Positions 1-7,874 of a DNA stretch of 64,000 nt are shown one piece after another; the stretch's first letter is position 1; each line of letters begins with the position of its first letter. The stretch lies in NCBI RefSeq assembly GCF_022557175.1, contig NZ_CP092915.1, forward strand, positions 1,984,001 through 2,048,000, read 5' to 3'. This DNA is from Mycolicibacterium sp. YH-1 (GTDB taxonomy: Bacteria; Actinomycetota; Actinomycetes; Mycobacteriales; Mycobacteriaceae). The notes beneath the pieces are model-generated. The model searched no databases and had not been told where the DNA came from. It worked only from the letters and a program-made list of their open reading frames with translations. The translations under genes were made by a program, and so were the position numbers.

Positions 1-254
1 AGATCAGCATCGCCGACGTGCTGCGCTGTATCGACGGCCCGCTGGCCAGCGTGCGCGACATCGGGCTGGGCGACCTGCCGTACTCGGGGCCAACGGCCTC
101 GCTGACCGACGTGTGGCGGGCGCTGCGCGCCAGCATGCGGTCGGTGCTGGAGGAGACCAGCCTGGCCGACGTCGCGACGGGTTCGTTACCCGCGCACGTC
201 GCCCAGATGGCTGGTGCCTACATCGACCAGGAGGAGAAGCGCGGGCACGCCTAA
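1..254 (+). CDS. Rrf2-family transcriptional regulator, C-terminal part
   Basis: The window opens inside this gene; reading from base 3 gives [19 protein letters not shown] and continues to the TAA at 252-254. The I-x-x-A/D-V-x-R-x-I-DGPL-x-x-V pattern is the segment that follows the winged helix in Rrf2-family regulators (IscR, NsrR, RsrR relatives). The N-terminal helix-turn-helix lies outside, so DNA binding cannot be checked. No cysteine cluster is seen in the visible part apart from one Cys, so an Fe-S sensor role is neither supported nor excluded. Its stop overlaps the 3' end of the convergent TetR gene by 4 bp. Confidence 0.8.
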   Translation, partial: ISIADVLRCIDGPLASVRDIGLGDLPYSGPTASLTDVWRALRASMRSVLEETSLADVATGSLPAHVAQMAGAYIDQEEKRGHA

Positions 255-874
255 TGGGCCCGTGCCGCGATCCCGTCGATCAACATCCGTAGGCCGCCGT
301 CGAAGTCGTCTGTGACCGGAGTCTGCATCGCGACCTTCGACAGCGCCTCGATGTGAGGGAAGGCGCCGCCGGCGACTGCCCCGATGCGGGCCGCCGCCTC
401 CGAGGCGCCGCCCGTCAACGGTCCCGCGAGTTCGGCCTGCGCCGCGCCGGTGACAAGGCTGAGCACCGCGTGAAACGCCGACAACCGGTCGCGGTCCTCC
501 AGGCCCGCCCGGACTAGCGCCTCCACCAGCGCGTCGGCGATCGCGAATCCCGTCGCCGAGGCCATTCGTCGGGTGAGCACCAGCGGTATCGCCGCGGGGT
601 GGGCCCGCACACCGCGCCACATCGTGGTCGCGACGGCGTGCACGTCGTGCCGCCAATCATCGGTCGGATCGGGGACGGCGATATCGGCCACGACCGCGGC
701 GACGACGAGTTCCTCGAGACCCTCCTTGTCGGCGACGTAGTTGTACATCGTCATGGGGCCTGTGCCCAGTGTCGAGGCGAGGGACCGCATCGACAACGCG
801 CCAAGCCCCGACTCGTCGACGATCCGCAGAGCGGCCGCCGCGATCTCATCCCTACTGAACCGTGCCCGCAACAT
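251..874 (-). CDS. TetR/AcrR-family transcriptional repressor
   Basis: A 207-residue protein with an N-terminal TetR helix-turn-helix at about residues 8-52 ([16 protein letters not shown], then [20 protein letters not shown]) and an alpha-helical ligand domain resembling the tetracycline-repressor C-terminal class. It is divergent from the alpha/beta hydrolase at 949, and the 74-bp gap holds a striking paired operator, so it most likely represses both itself and the hydrolase-isomerase pair. The ATG at 874 has an AAGGAG ribosome site that lies inside the inverted repeat. The inducer is unknown. Its 3' end overlaps the Rrf2 gene tail-to-tail by 4 bp. Confidence 0.9.
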   Translation of the reverse strand: MLRARFSRDEIAAAALRIVDESGLGALSMRSLASTLGTGPMTMYNYVADKEGLEELVVAAVVADIAVPDPTDDWRHDVHAVATTMWRGVRAHPAAIPLVLTRRMASATGFAIADALVEALVRAGLEDRDRLSAFHAVLSLVTGAAQAELAGPLTGGASEAAARIGAVAGGAFPHIEALSKVAMQTPVTDDFDGGLRMLIDGIAARAH

Positions 875-877
875 TCA

Positions 878-942
878 CTCCTTGACAAGTACGCCGTACC
901 TATTGCAGCCTAGCTCACACGTACAACGTACTTATCAAGGAG
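878..942. promoter_or_regulatory. Paired TetR operator in divergent promoter
   Basis: Two arms face each other: 878-899 and the reverse complement of 921-942 agree at all but three of 22 positions, sharing CTCCTTGA, AAGTACG and GTAC. Each arm also contains a small palindrome of its own, GTACGCCGTAC at 889-899 and GTACAACGTAC at 921-931. The outer ends are the Shine-Dalgarno sequences of the two divergent genes, so a repressor bound here would cover both initiation regions. Assignment to the adjacent TetR protein is inference. Confidence 0.7.
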
Positions 943-948
943 ATTTCA

Positions 949-1851
949 ATGGCCGAGACGATCGAGACCCAGCGCATCGACATCCGCTCCCACGGCACCC
1001 GCTGCGCGGCCTGGCTGACCCTGCCCGTCGGCACGGGCCCGCACCCCGGCGTTGTCCTCGTCCACGGACTGGGCGCGACACACGACATGATGCTGCGCCA
1101 GTACGAGCAGCACTTTGCCGCGTCGGGAATTGCGACCCTGGCCTTCGACTATCGGCACACCGGGGAGTCCGACGGTCAACCACGCCAACATATCTCGATG
1201 ACACGGCAGCGCCAGGACGTGCACTCCGCGCTGGACGCCCTCAGGCGACACCCCGACGTCGACGCGTCGCGGTTGGGTCTGTGGGGCACCAGCCTCGGTG
1301 GCATGCACGTGGTGCGGGTGGCCGCCGAGCGATCGGACGTCGCCGTCGCCGTCGTGCAGTGTCCGATCGTGCACGGTCCTGGCGCCGCACGCAGCCTCGG
1401 TGTGCGCGACCCGCTGCGGTTGACCCCGGCCGTCGTCGAGGACGCGGTGCGGGCGCTGTTGCGGCGCGGACGTCGTTACGTCCCGATCGTCGGGGCACCT
1501 GGCACGCTCGCGATGGTCACCGCGTCGGGAGCCGAATCCGGTTGGAACTCAACCGTGGAGCGCGGTGGGCGATTCGACAACCGCATCGCCGCGGCGGATG
1601 CGGTCGCGATGGTCGCGACCTCGGCGTTGCGGTATGCCCGCAAGGTGTCGGCGCCGCTGCTGGTGTGCGTGTGCGACCGGGAGAACCTGATGGATCCGCG
1701 GCACGCGGCGACCGTCGCGCGCCACGCTCCGCGCGGTGTCGCCCGCCACTACGACTCGGATCACTTCGCGATCTACCACCTGCCTCTGATCGCCGGTGTC
1801 CTCGCGGATCAGACCGCCTTCCTCGCCGAGCACCTCCGTGTCAATGCGTGA
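949..1851 (+). CDS. Alpha/beta hydrolase
   Basis: A 300-residue cytoplasmic hydrolase of the alpha/beta fold. The oxyanion-hole motif VLVHGLG is near residues 36-42, the nucleophile elbow GTSLGG puts Ser at 115, an acid candidate lies in CDRENLMDP near 244, and the catalytic His is in DSDHFAIYH near 272. The family includes esterases, lipases and C-C hydrolases; the substrate is unknown. AAGGAG lies 6 bp before the ATG and is part of the TetR operator. Its last codons overlap the next gene by 8 bp, so the two are probably translated together and induced by the TetR ligand. Confidence 0.88.
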   Translation: MAETIETQRIDIRSHGTRCAAWLTLPVGTGPHPGVVLVHGLGATHDMMLRQYEQHFAASGIATLAFDYRHTGESDGQPRQHISMTRQRQDVHSALDALRRHPDVDASRLGLWGTSLGGMHVVRVAAERSDVAVAVVQCPIVHGPGAARSLGVRDPLRLTPAVVEDAVRALLRRGRRYVPIVGAPGTLAMVTASGAESGWNSTVERGGRFDNRIAAADAVAMVATSALRYARKVSAPLLVCVCDRENLMDPRHAATVARHAPRGVARHYDSDHFAIYHLPLIAGVLADQTAFLAEHLRVNA

Positions 1852-2494
1852 CATGCTGCGCGGCAACGACATACGATTCCAGCGCGTCGCCGCCAGCTTG
1901 ACCGACGAGGAATGGGCGGCGCCGAGCCTGTGCGTGGCATGGACCAACCACGAGGTGCTCGCGCACCTGGTCATCGGTTACGGTTCCGGGCCCGGGGGCG
2001 TTGTCGCGGGCATGTATCGTCACCGTTCGTTCGACGGTGCCAACGCCGAGCTGGCACGGGCACTGGCCGCGCGGCGGACTCCCTCGCAGTTGTTGGACGA
2101 CTTCGTCGGATTCACACACCGGCCGGCAGGCATGGGCCGGTACTTCCCGCGCGCCCTGCTGCTCGGCGACCACGTCACCCACGAACTCGACATCCTGTTC
2201 GCCCTCGAGCGCGAGCCGACGATCTCGCCCGACGCCCTGATCGCGGTGCTGAACACGCAGGTGTCACTGCCCAATCCGTTCGTGCCCGCGTTCCGCAACG
2301 GTCGAGGACTGCGCATCTGCGCCACCGACGTGGAGTGGGCGCACGGACAGCGGGGGCCCGCGGTGCACGGCCGGGCCGCCGATCTGGTCTCCGTACTGGG
2401 GCACAGGCCGCGGGCGCTGGGTCGCCTTCACGGTGACGGGGTGCCGGTGCTGGCCGAACGGGTGCTCAGCCGCCAGAGCCGTACGGCCGGGTGA
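1844..2494 (+). CDS. Mycothiol-dependent maleylpyruvate isomerase-like (DinB fold) protein
   Basis: About 216 residues of the MDMPI_N/DinB-like four-helix fold. The N-terminal WTNHEVLAHLVIGY and the LLGDHVTHELDI segment supply His 41, 110 and 113, the probable metal triad seen in mycothiol-dependent maleylpyruvate isomerase and related thiol-transferases. The start at 1844 was chosen because its ATG overlaps the hydrolase stop; an in-frame ATG at 1853 and longer upstream reading are possible. The family uses mycothiol, the actinobacterial low-molecular-weight thiol, but the true substrate is unknown. The 3' end overlaps the convergent VOC gene by 29 bp. Confidence 0.75.
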   Translation: MRDMLRGNDIRFQRVAASLTDEEWAAPSLCVAWTNHEVLAHLVIGYGSGPGGVVAGMYRHRSFDGANAELARALAARRTPSQLLDDFVGFTHRPAGMGRYFPRALLLGDHVTHELDILFALEREPTISPDALIAVLNTQVSLPNPFVPAFRNGRGLRICATDVEWAHGQRGPAVHGRAADLVSVLGHRPRALGRLHGDGVPVLAERVLSRQSRTAG

Positions 2495-2855
2495 TGATCT
2501 CCAGGTAGTGCCCGGAGGGGTCCTGGAAGTACACGCCGCGACCACCGTCGTTGTGGTTGATCTCGCCGGGGTGTTGGCCGCGAGGGTCGGCCCAGTGCTG
2601 CAGCTCCCGCTGGCGAATGCGGCCATAGATGTCGTCGAACTCGGCCTCGGACACCAGGAATGCGTAATGCTGCGGGTGGATATCCGCGTCCGCAGGGGCC
2701 TGGGCGTAGTCCAGGCTGGCACCGTGATCGATGGTCACCGCCAGGAACGGCCCGAACTCCTTTGCGTCGGGCAGTCCGAACATCTCGGTGAAGAACTTCG
2801 CGGACTCCGTGCGGTCCCGTGAGGCGACGATGGTGTGGTTGAACGTGATGGCCAT
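2466..2855 (-). CDS. VOC (glyoxalase/bleomycin-resistance fold) protein
   Basis: A 129-residue single-unit vicinal-oxygen-chelate protein beginning MAITFNHTIVASRD. The paired beta-alpha-beta-beta-beta modules are visible as NHTIVASRDRTESAKFF and the C-terminal GRGVYFQDPSGHYLEIIT, whose final Glu is a typical metal ligand. The longer upstream reading is unlikely because it runs into the divergent promoter. Such proteins act as isomerases, dioxygenases or drug-binding resistance proteins, so only the fold is assigned. It is divergent from the nitronate monooxygenase at 2896 and overlaps the isomerase-like gene tail to tail. Confidence 0.8.
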   Translation of the reverse strand: MAITFNHTIVASRDRTESAKFFTEMFGLPDAKEFGPFLAVTIDHGASLDYAQAPADADIHPQHYAFLVSEAEFDDIYGRIRQRELQHWADPRGQHPGEINHNDGGRGVYFQDPSGHYLEIITRPYGSGG

Positions 2856-2895
2856 GTCAATCCAGTGAACCACCGCGCACGGAGCCACCGCAACG

Positions 2896-3933
2896 ATGCA
2901 CGATGAAGTCATGCACAACGACGTTCTCGACCTGCGATCGCTGGCGGTCCCCGTGATCGCCGCACCAATGGCAGGTGGTCCCAGCACGCCCGAACTCGCC
3001 GCGGCCGCAACCAATGCGGGTGGCCTCGGTTTCCTGGCCGCCGGGTACCTCACCGCTGAGACGCTCGCCGAGCGGATCGCCGCCGCGCGCGCCCTGACAT
3101 CGGGACCCCTGGGGGTGAACCTGTTCGTGCCACAGGCCAGCGTCGCGGCCCACGACGCGATCCACCGCTATGCGGCCACCCTCGAGGACGAGGCGAGTCG
3201 GTATCACGCCAAGCTCGGCGAGCCCCGCTACGACGACGACCACTGGGCAGCGAAGCTCGAGGTCGTGATGGACCTGCGGCCCGACGTGGTGTCGTTCACC
3301 TTCGGGCTGCCCGACGCCGAACAGTGCAGCCGGCTGCGGGCGCTGGGCATCGCGACCGTCGCGACGGTGACCACGCTCGCCGAGGGCGAGGCGGCGGTCG
3401 CCCGCGGTGTCGACGTGCTCGCCGCGCAGGGGCCCAACGCGGGCGGGCATCGCGGCACGCTCGATGCCGTCGCGACGCCGCCGACGCAGCCGCTCGACCA
3501 GCTGCTGCGCGCCACCACCATCCGCCTCGGCGTGCCCGTCATCGCGGCGGGTGGCCTCATGACCGCTGTCGACGTCGCCGATGTGCTCGCGTACGGCGCG
3601 GTGGCCGCGCAACTGGGGACGGCGTTCCTGCTGGCCGACGAGGCGGGTAGCAGTCCCGTGCACCGCGCCGCCCTGCAGGACCCGCAGTTCAGTGAAACCG
3701 CTGTCACGCGTTGCTTCTCGGGCCGGTACGCACGCGGGCTGCGTAACCGCTTCATCGACGAGCACGATGCGGCCGCCCCGTTCGGCTATCCGGAGATCCA
3801 CTATCTGACCAGTCCACTGCGCGCCGCGGCGGTGCGGGCGGGAGACCCGCACGGCGTCAACGTGTGGGCGGGCACCGGGTTCCGCAAGGCCAAGGCAGCC
3901 CCTGTCGCCGACATCATCGCGTCGGTGGCCTGA
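2896..3933 (+). CDS. Nitronate monooxygenase family FMN enzyme
   Basis: A 345-residue TIM-barrel flavoprotein of the nitronate monooxygenase (2-nitropropane dioxygenase) family. The start of strand 1, VIAAPMAGG, and the FMN-binding loop AAQGPNAGGHRG with the conserved His near residue 185 are both clear, as is the later VIAAGGLMTA phosphate loop. Members oxidise alkyl nitronates such as propionate-3-nitronate, often as detoxification. The ATG at 2896 and an in-frame ATG at 2911 are both usable. It is divergent from a small VOC protein, with only 40 bp between the two starts. Confidence 0.88.
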   Translation: MHDEVMHNDVLDLRSLAVPVIAAPMAGGPSTPELAAAATNAGGLGFLAAGYLTAETLAERIAAARALTSGPLGVNLFVPQASVAAHDAIHRYAATLEDEASRYHAKLGEPRYDDDHWAAKLEVVMDLRPDVVSFTFGLPDAEQCSRLRALGIATVATVTTLAEGEAAVARGVDVLAAQGPNAGGHRGTLDAVATPPTQPLDQLLRATTIRLGVPVIAAGGLMTAVDVADVLAYGAVAAQLGTAFLLADEAGSSPVHRAALQDPQFSETAVTRCFSGRYARGLRNRFIDEHDAAAPFGYPEIHYLTSPLRAAAVRAGDPHGVNVWAGTGFRKAKAAPVADIIASVA

Positions 3934-3950
3934 GTGCTGACCTGACGGGC

Positions 3951-4862
3951 TCAGCGGTGCCGTCCGGCCCCGGCTCCCTCGACGACCACGTCGCCCTCGT
4001 CGGACCGGGCCGTGATCTGGGCCGCCGCCCGCGCGGGGTCGGTGGTCTCCGGCACCCGCACCCGGGCGGAATCGCCTGACGCGCGGACCAGGTATGGCCC
4101 GGGGGTCGGCAGTGAGATCACGATGTCACCGGTGCGGGTGGACGCCTCGACGGTGCGCGGCGGAGCCTCCTTGAAGTCAACCGATATCTCGCCGTCGACG
4201 GACTCGGCCACGAATGACTCGCTCACCGAGATGGGGTCGCGGGTGAGGACGGTGCCGTCCTGGCCCGTGACATCGATGCGCCGCGCCGAGCCGCTGAGGA
4301 TCACCGCGCCGTAGGTGTTGCTCGCGACCAGGCTGTCGAGGTCGGCCTGCACTAGCAGCACGCCCTTGTCCTGCGTTGTGGTGACCGACAATCGGCGCGC
4401 CATCTCGGGCGGCAGGGTCACGGTGATCTCGCCGGCCCGGCCCCATCCCATGAACTCGGGTGTCACACCGTTGACGGTGATCCGGGTCGTCTGCGCGTCC
4501 TGGTTCACCTGCAGGGTGCGCTCGCCCGAGCGGGCGGACTTCAACAGACGCATCGAGACCCGCGGCTCGCGCGCGTCACGGTCGGTCCTCAGCCGCAGCG
4601 CCGCGGGAACGTCGCCCGTGTCGATGACGAGTGACCGGGTGTCGGAGGGGAACGCCGTCTCGTCGGCCACTACCCGGAACATGCTGACACCCCAGGCGGT
4701 TGCGCCGAGCGACAGGACGGTGCCGACCACCACGACGGAGGCGGCGATGACGAGGAACACGCGCACGGCGGTCCGGCCGCCCGGCGTCAGGGGCGGGGGT
4801 GCGGCCGAGACCGGCGGCGCGGCAGGGGGAGCCGGGGGAGGTGGGGGAGCGATGATCGTCAC
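3951..4862 (-). CDS. DUF4097-type membrane-anchored beta-repeat protein
   Basis: A 303-residue protein: a proline/alanine-rich cytoplasmic N-terminus (about 1-30), one membrane segment (about 33-60, AVRVFLVIAASVVVVGTVLS) and an outer domain of short repeating beta strands typical of DUF4097/adhesin-like repeats. The start is GTG at 4862 after GAAAGG. It lies 21 bp downstream of the response regulator and is the third gene of the kinase-regulator unit, which suggests that it modulates or is the output of that system at the envelope. Its biochemical role is not known. Confidence 0.72.
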   Translation of the reverse strand: MTIIAPPPPPAPPAAPPVSAAPPPLTPGGRTAVRVFLVIAASVVVVGTVLSLGATAWGVSMFRVVADETAFPSDTRSLVIDTGDVPAALRLRTDRDAREPRVSMRLLKSARSGERTLQVNQDAQTTRITVNGVTPEFMGWGRAGEITVTLPPEMARRLSVTTTQDKGVLLVQADLDSLVASNTYGAVILSGSARRIDVTGQDGTVLTRDPISVSESFVAESVDGEISVDFKEAPPRTVEASTRTGDIVISLPTPGPYLVRASGDSARVRVPETTDPARAAAQITARSDEGDVVVEGAGAGRHR

Positions 4863-4883
4863 GGTGAAATACCTTTCAGCGAT

Positions 4884-5528
4884 TCAGGATTCGAGGTAGC
4901 GCAGGACCGCGAGCACACGGCGGTTCTCGCTGTCGTCGGGTGCGAGATCGAGCTTGGCGAAGATCGAGGCGATGTGCTTCTCGGCCGACCCGACCGACAC
5001 GTGCAGGGCTGCGGCGATCGCCGAGTTCGTGCGGCCCTCCGAGATCAACTGCAGGACCTCGGTTTCCCGCGGGGTGAGTGCGTCGAGTGCCGAGCGGCGG
5101 CGTGACCGGACCAGGATCTGTGACACCACCTCGGGGTCGAGCACTGTGCCGCCGGTGCCGACGACCTCGACGGCGTCGAGGAACGCGGGCACGTCGGCGA
5201 CCCTGTCCTTGAGCAGATAGCCGAAACCCCTGGTGTCCGAGGCGATCAGGTCGGTGGCGTAGCGCTCCTCGACGTAGTGCGACAGCACCAGTACCGGTGA
5301 CTCGGGGTTCTGGGAGCGCAGGAGCGCCGCGGCGCGGATGCCCTCGTCGGTGAACGTCGGTGGCATCCGGACGTCGACGATCGCGAGATCCGGCCGGAGT
5401 TCGTTGACGATGTTGAGCAGGTTGGTCGCATCGGACGCGCCGGCGACCACGTCGTGGCCAGAGTCGGTCAGGATCCGCTCGATGCCGGCCCGCAGTAGCG
5501 CGGAGTCCTCGGCGATCACGATGCGCAT
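4884..5528 (-). CDS. NarL/FixJ-family response regulator
   Basis: A 214-residue two-domain regulator. The receiver starts MRIVIAEDSALLRAG with the acidic pair at 7-8, phosphoacceptor Asp 52 in AIVDVRMP and the conserved Lys in YLLKDRV. A LuxR-type helix-turn-helix occupies about 150-200 (LTPRETEVLQLISEGRTNSA). It overlaps the 3' end of the histidine kinase gene by 13 bp, so the two form a cognate pair. The targets are unknown; the palindrome at 6884-6905 in front of the kinase is a candidate. Confidence 0.93.
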   Translation of the reverse strand: MRIVIAEDSALLRAGIERILTDSGHDVVAGASDATNLLNIVNELRPDLAIVDVRMPPTFTDEGIRAAALLRSQNPESPVLVLSHYVEERYATDLIASDTRGFGYLLKDRVADVPAFLDAVEVVGTGGTVLDPEVVSQILVRSRRRSALDALTPRETEVLQLISEGRTNSAIAAALHVSVGSAEKHIASIFAKLDLAPDDSENRRVLAVLRYLES

Positions 5529-6829
5529 GGCAGGACCGCCGTCACGATCGTCGGGCCGGTGACCGGGCTGGACACCGAGAATGTGCCGCGTGCGGCGCGC
5601 ACTCGATCGCCAAGACCGCGCAGACCCGTCGCGTCGTCGGGGGCGGGTGCCTCCGCGCCCCCGACACCGTCGTCGAACACCGACACGTACAGGGTCTGGG
5701 CGGGCTCATCGAGACGCACCGTGACCACGGCCTGGCTGGCCTGTGCGTGCTTGGCGACGTTGGTCAGGGCCTCGGCGACGACGAAGTACGCCACGGACTC
5801 GACCTCCTCGGGCAGGCGCCGCGGCAGGTAGACATTGAGCGTGGTCGGCACCCCCGACGTCTGCATGCGTTGTACGACCGACGACAGCGCGGCATCCAGA
5901 CCGCGGTCGGCCAGGATGGTCGGCGCGATGCCACGAACCACATTGCGCAACTCCACCAGCGCGCTCTTGGCGTCGTCATGCGCCTCGCCGATGAGGGCGC
6001 GCGCCTGCGGCAGGTCGGTGTCGAGCTTGGTCTGGGCCAGCCCGATCGTCATGGCAAGCGAGACGAGGCGGGGCTGCACACTGTCGTGCAGATCGCGCTC
6101 GATGCGATTGCGCTCGGCCTGCGCCGAGGACACGGCGCCGGCGCGGGCGTCGGTGAGCGCGTCGACCTCGTACTGGAGCGCCTCGGTCGGCGAGGCGGGG
6201 AGCAGCCACCGATCGATCGACGCGTCCACGGCGGGGGCGAACACCACGATGGCCGCGGCCGCGGCCAGCGCGACGATGGCCAGTACCCAGGCCAGCGGCG
6301 GGGACAGGAAGGACAGTCCGGCCGCGTCGTCGCTGTTGCCGATCGCGGTGGCGACCGCGGGCGCTGCGAAGGCGAACACCACCAGGACCAAGGCGATACC
6401 GGTGGCCAGCAGGTCATAGATCATGCGGAGGTAGTGGTGCGCGAACGCCTTCCAGAACCGTGCGCTGCTGATGTCCAGCCACAGCTGGTGGCACCAGCCC
6501 TGAAAGCCGTTGTGGTGCGACAGCTTGCGTGCAGGCACGGGAATGCCCAGGCCGAACACCGCCTCGCTGCGCACGCGTTCGACCCAGTCGACGCCGCGGA
6601 TCAGGTAGACGAACACGACCGCCGCCACCAGGAAGCCGATGATCGACGGGATCGAGGAGAAGGCGATGACCATGATCGCCAACGGAATCCAGAACCAGAC
6701 GACACCGATTGCGGCGCCGGTGATCATCGACGCCGACGGCACCAGACCGATGGGACGGCTGGGTTTCGCGGTATCGATGGTCACCGGTGGGCCGGTGAGC
6801 GTGTCGGGGGGTGTGGTGACTGCAACCAT
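5516..6829 (-). CDS. Sensor histidine kinase (HisKA_3 type)
   Basis: A 437-residue membrane kinase. Two hydrophobic clusters (about 36-80 and 135-200) flank a PF13796-like sensor segment (GWCHQLWLDISSARFWKAF); the dimerisation/phosphotransfer helix carries His 248 in RIERDLHDSVQPRL, and the ATPase domain has EALTNVAKHA (N box) and a GLRGLGDRV glycine box. There is no large extracytoplasmic sensor domain, which suggests sensing within the membrane or of envelope state. It is first in an apparent three-gene unit with the response regulator and the DUF4097 protein, and is divergent from the DoxX-like gene. Confidence 0.92.
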   Translation of the reverse strand: MVAVTTPPDTLTGPPVTIDTAKPSRPIGLVPSASMITGAAIGVVWFWIPLAIMVIAFSSIPSIIGFLVAAVVFVYLIRGVDWVERVRSEAVFGLGIPVPARKLSHHNGFQGWCHQLWLDISSARFWKAFAHHYLRMIYDLLATGIALVLVVFAFAAPAVATAIGNSDDAAGLSFLSPPLAWVLAIVALAAAAAIVVFAPAVDASIDRWLLPASPTEALQYEVDALTDARAGAVSSAQAERNRIERDLHDSVQPRLVSLAMTIGLAQTKLDTDLPQARALIGEAHDDAKSALVELRNVVRGIAPTILADRGLDAALSSVVQRMQTSGVPTTLNVYLPRRLPEEVESVAYFVVAEALTNVAKHAQASQAVVTVRLDEPAQTLYVSVFDDGVGGAEAPAPDDATGLRGLGDRVRAARGTFSVSSPVTGPTIVTAVLPCAS

Positions 6830-6883
6830 GCCTTCAACCTATGGATGATCCGGCAGATGCAACACCGCGATCGCCCGAGAACT

Positions 6884-6905
6884 CTGCGGGGGTTAACCCC
6901 CGCAG
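6884..6905. promoter_or_regulatory. Perfect 22-bp palindrome between divergent genes
   Basis: Arms CTGCGGGGGTT and AACCCCCGCAG are exact reverse complements with no spacer. It sits 54 bp upstream of the histidine kinase start (minus strand) and 77 bp upstream of the DoxX-like start (plus strand). The absence of a loop and of a following T-tract makes an operator more likely than a terminator. The cognate protein is not known; the adjacent response regulator is the simplest candidate. Confidence 0.55.
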
Positions 6906-6981
6906 CATGCGCGCGATGAGTTTTCGTGGCGAATCCGGTCTGCCCCAGTATCCGATCCGCCACTCACGCAGGAGAGCACCT

Positions 6982-7407
6982 ATGAGCGCCACAGTCGACA
7001 GCACCGCAGCCGCCACCGGCTCGGCCCCACGGACCATCGCCAACAAGGTTGGTATCGCGATCAGCGTGCTCGTCGGCGCCTTCCTGGTGTTCGACGTCGT
7101 CGGCAAGCTGATGATGCCGACGCAGGTGGAGGCGGGAGTCGAGGATCTCGGGTTCCCCATCAGCCAGGCGCTGGTGATGGGACTCGTGCTGGCCGTGTGT
7201 GTGCTCGCCTACGCGGTTCCGCGCACGGCTGTGCTCGGTGCGCTGGGCATCACTGCGTATCTCGGTGGCGCCGTGACTGCGAACATGCGCATCGAGGCGC
7301 CGCTGTTCAGCCACACGCTGTTCGCCGTCTACCTCGGCGTGCTGATGTGGGTCGGGCTGGTGCTGCGGCGTCCGGAACTGCTGCGCGTCGCCGGCCTGCG
7401 TCGCTGA
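6982..7407 (+). CDS. DoxX-like four-helix membrane protein
   Basis: A 141-residue integral membrane protein with four hydrophobic segments (about residues 23-44, 59-78, 84-103 and 110-130) and the GKLMMP turn after helix 1 that is common in DoxX/DoxX-like families. Start 6982 follows AGGAG with 6 bp spacing; an upstream reading to 6841 lacks a ribosome site and would cross the palindrome. DoxX-like proteins are linked to redox and oxidative-stress complexes, but this member's function is unknown. Its end lies 1 bp from the end of the convergent VOC gene. Confidence 0.75.
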   Translation: MSATVDSTAAATGSAPRTIANKVGIAISVLVGAFLVFDVVGKLMMPTQVEAGVEDLGFPISQALVMGLVLAVCVLAYAVPRTAVLGALGITAYLGGAVTANMRIEAPLFSHTLFAVYLGVLMWVGLVLRRPELLRVAGLRR

Positions 7408-7408
7408 G

Positions 7409-7822
7409 TCACTTGCGCGCGATCAGTTCCAGCGCAATGCCGTCGGGATCGCGGAACTCCAGGATGTACCCGTGACTGATCTCCTTGATCGGCTCGCGGG
7501 TCACATCCAGTTCATCCAGAAGGGCTGCGGCAGAGACCAGTTCATCCCGGCTGCCGACGTGCAGGCACAGGTGGTCCAGGCCCACTCGATTCTCGTCGAA
7601 TCGATCGTCGGCGACGGGACGCAAGCCGAGCAGGAACGCGCCGGTGTTGTACAGGACGCCGCCGAACAGGAAGCTCAGCTGCTCACGCGTGGCGTCATCG
7701 GCGTCCTCGGGCATCTCGACCGCGACGGGCCACCCGAACACGGCTTCGTAGAACTGGCGCGACCGCGCGATATCGGTGACGGTGAGCCGAATGTGTGCGA
7801 TGGAGTTCGCGGTGATCGCCAT
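7409..7822 (-). CDS. VOC family protein
   Basis: A 137-residue protein starting MAITANSIAHIRLTV (an alternative ATG at 7831 adds MIP). Two VOC half-modules are seen: DIARSRQFYEAVFGW and the C-terminal HGYILEFRDPDGIALELIA with a terminal Glu ligand; DHLCLHV supplies the central His. It is about the usual length for stand-alone glyoxalase-fold proteins. It is divergent from the luciferase-like gene, whose start lies 52 bp away. The substrate is unknown. Confidence 0.8.
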   Translation of the reverse strand: MAITANSIAHIRLTVTDIARSRQFYEAVFGWPVAVEMPEDADDATREQLSFLFGGVLYNTGAFLLGLRPVADDRFDENRVGLDHLCLHVGSRDELVSAAALLDELDVTREPIKEISHGYILEFRDPDGIALELIARK

Positions 7823-7874
7823 GGGAATCATCGTGCCAGGCCCCGGTGCGGGCACGGCGTGCCAGAATCCCGAT

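Noticed and set aside
5747..6919. A 390-codon plus-strand frame over the histidine kinase
   Set aside because: Shadow of the minus-strand kinase, which has clear H, N and G boxes.
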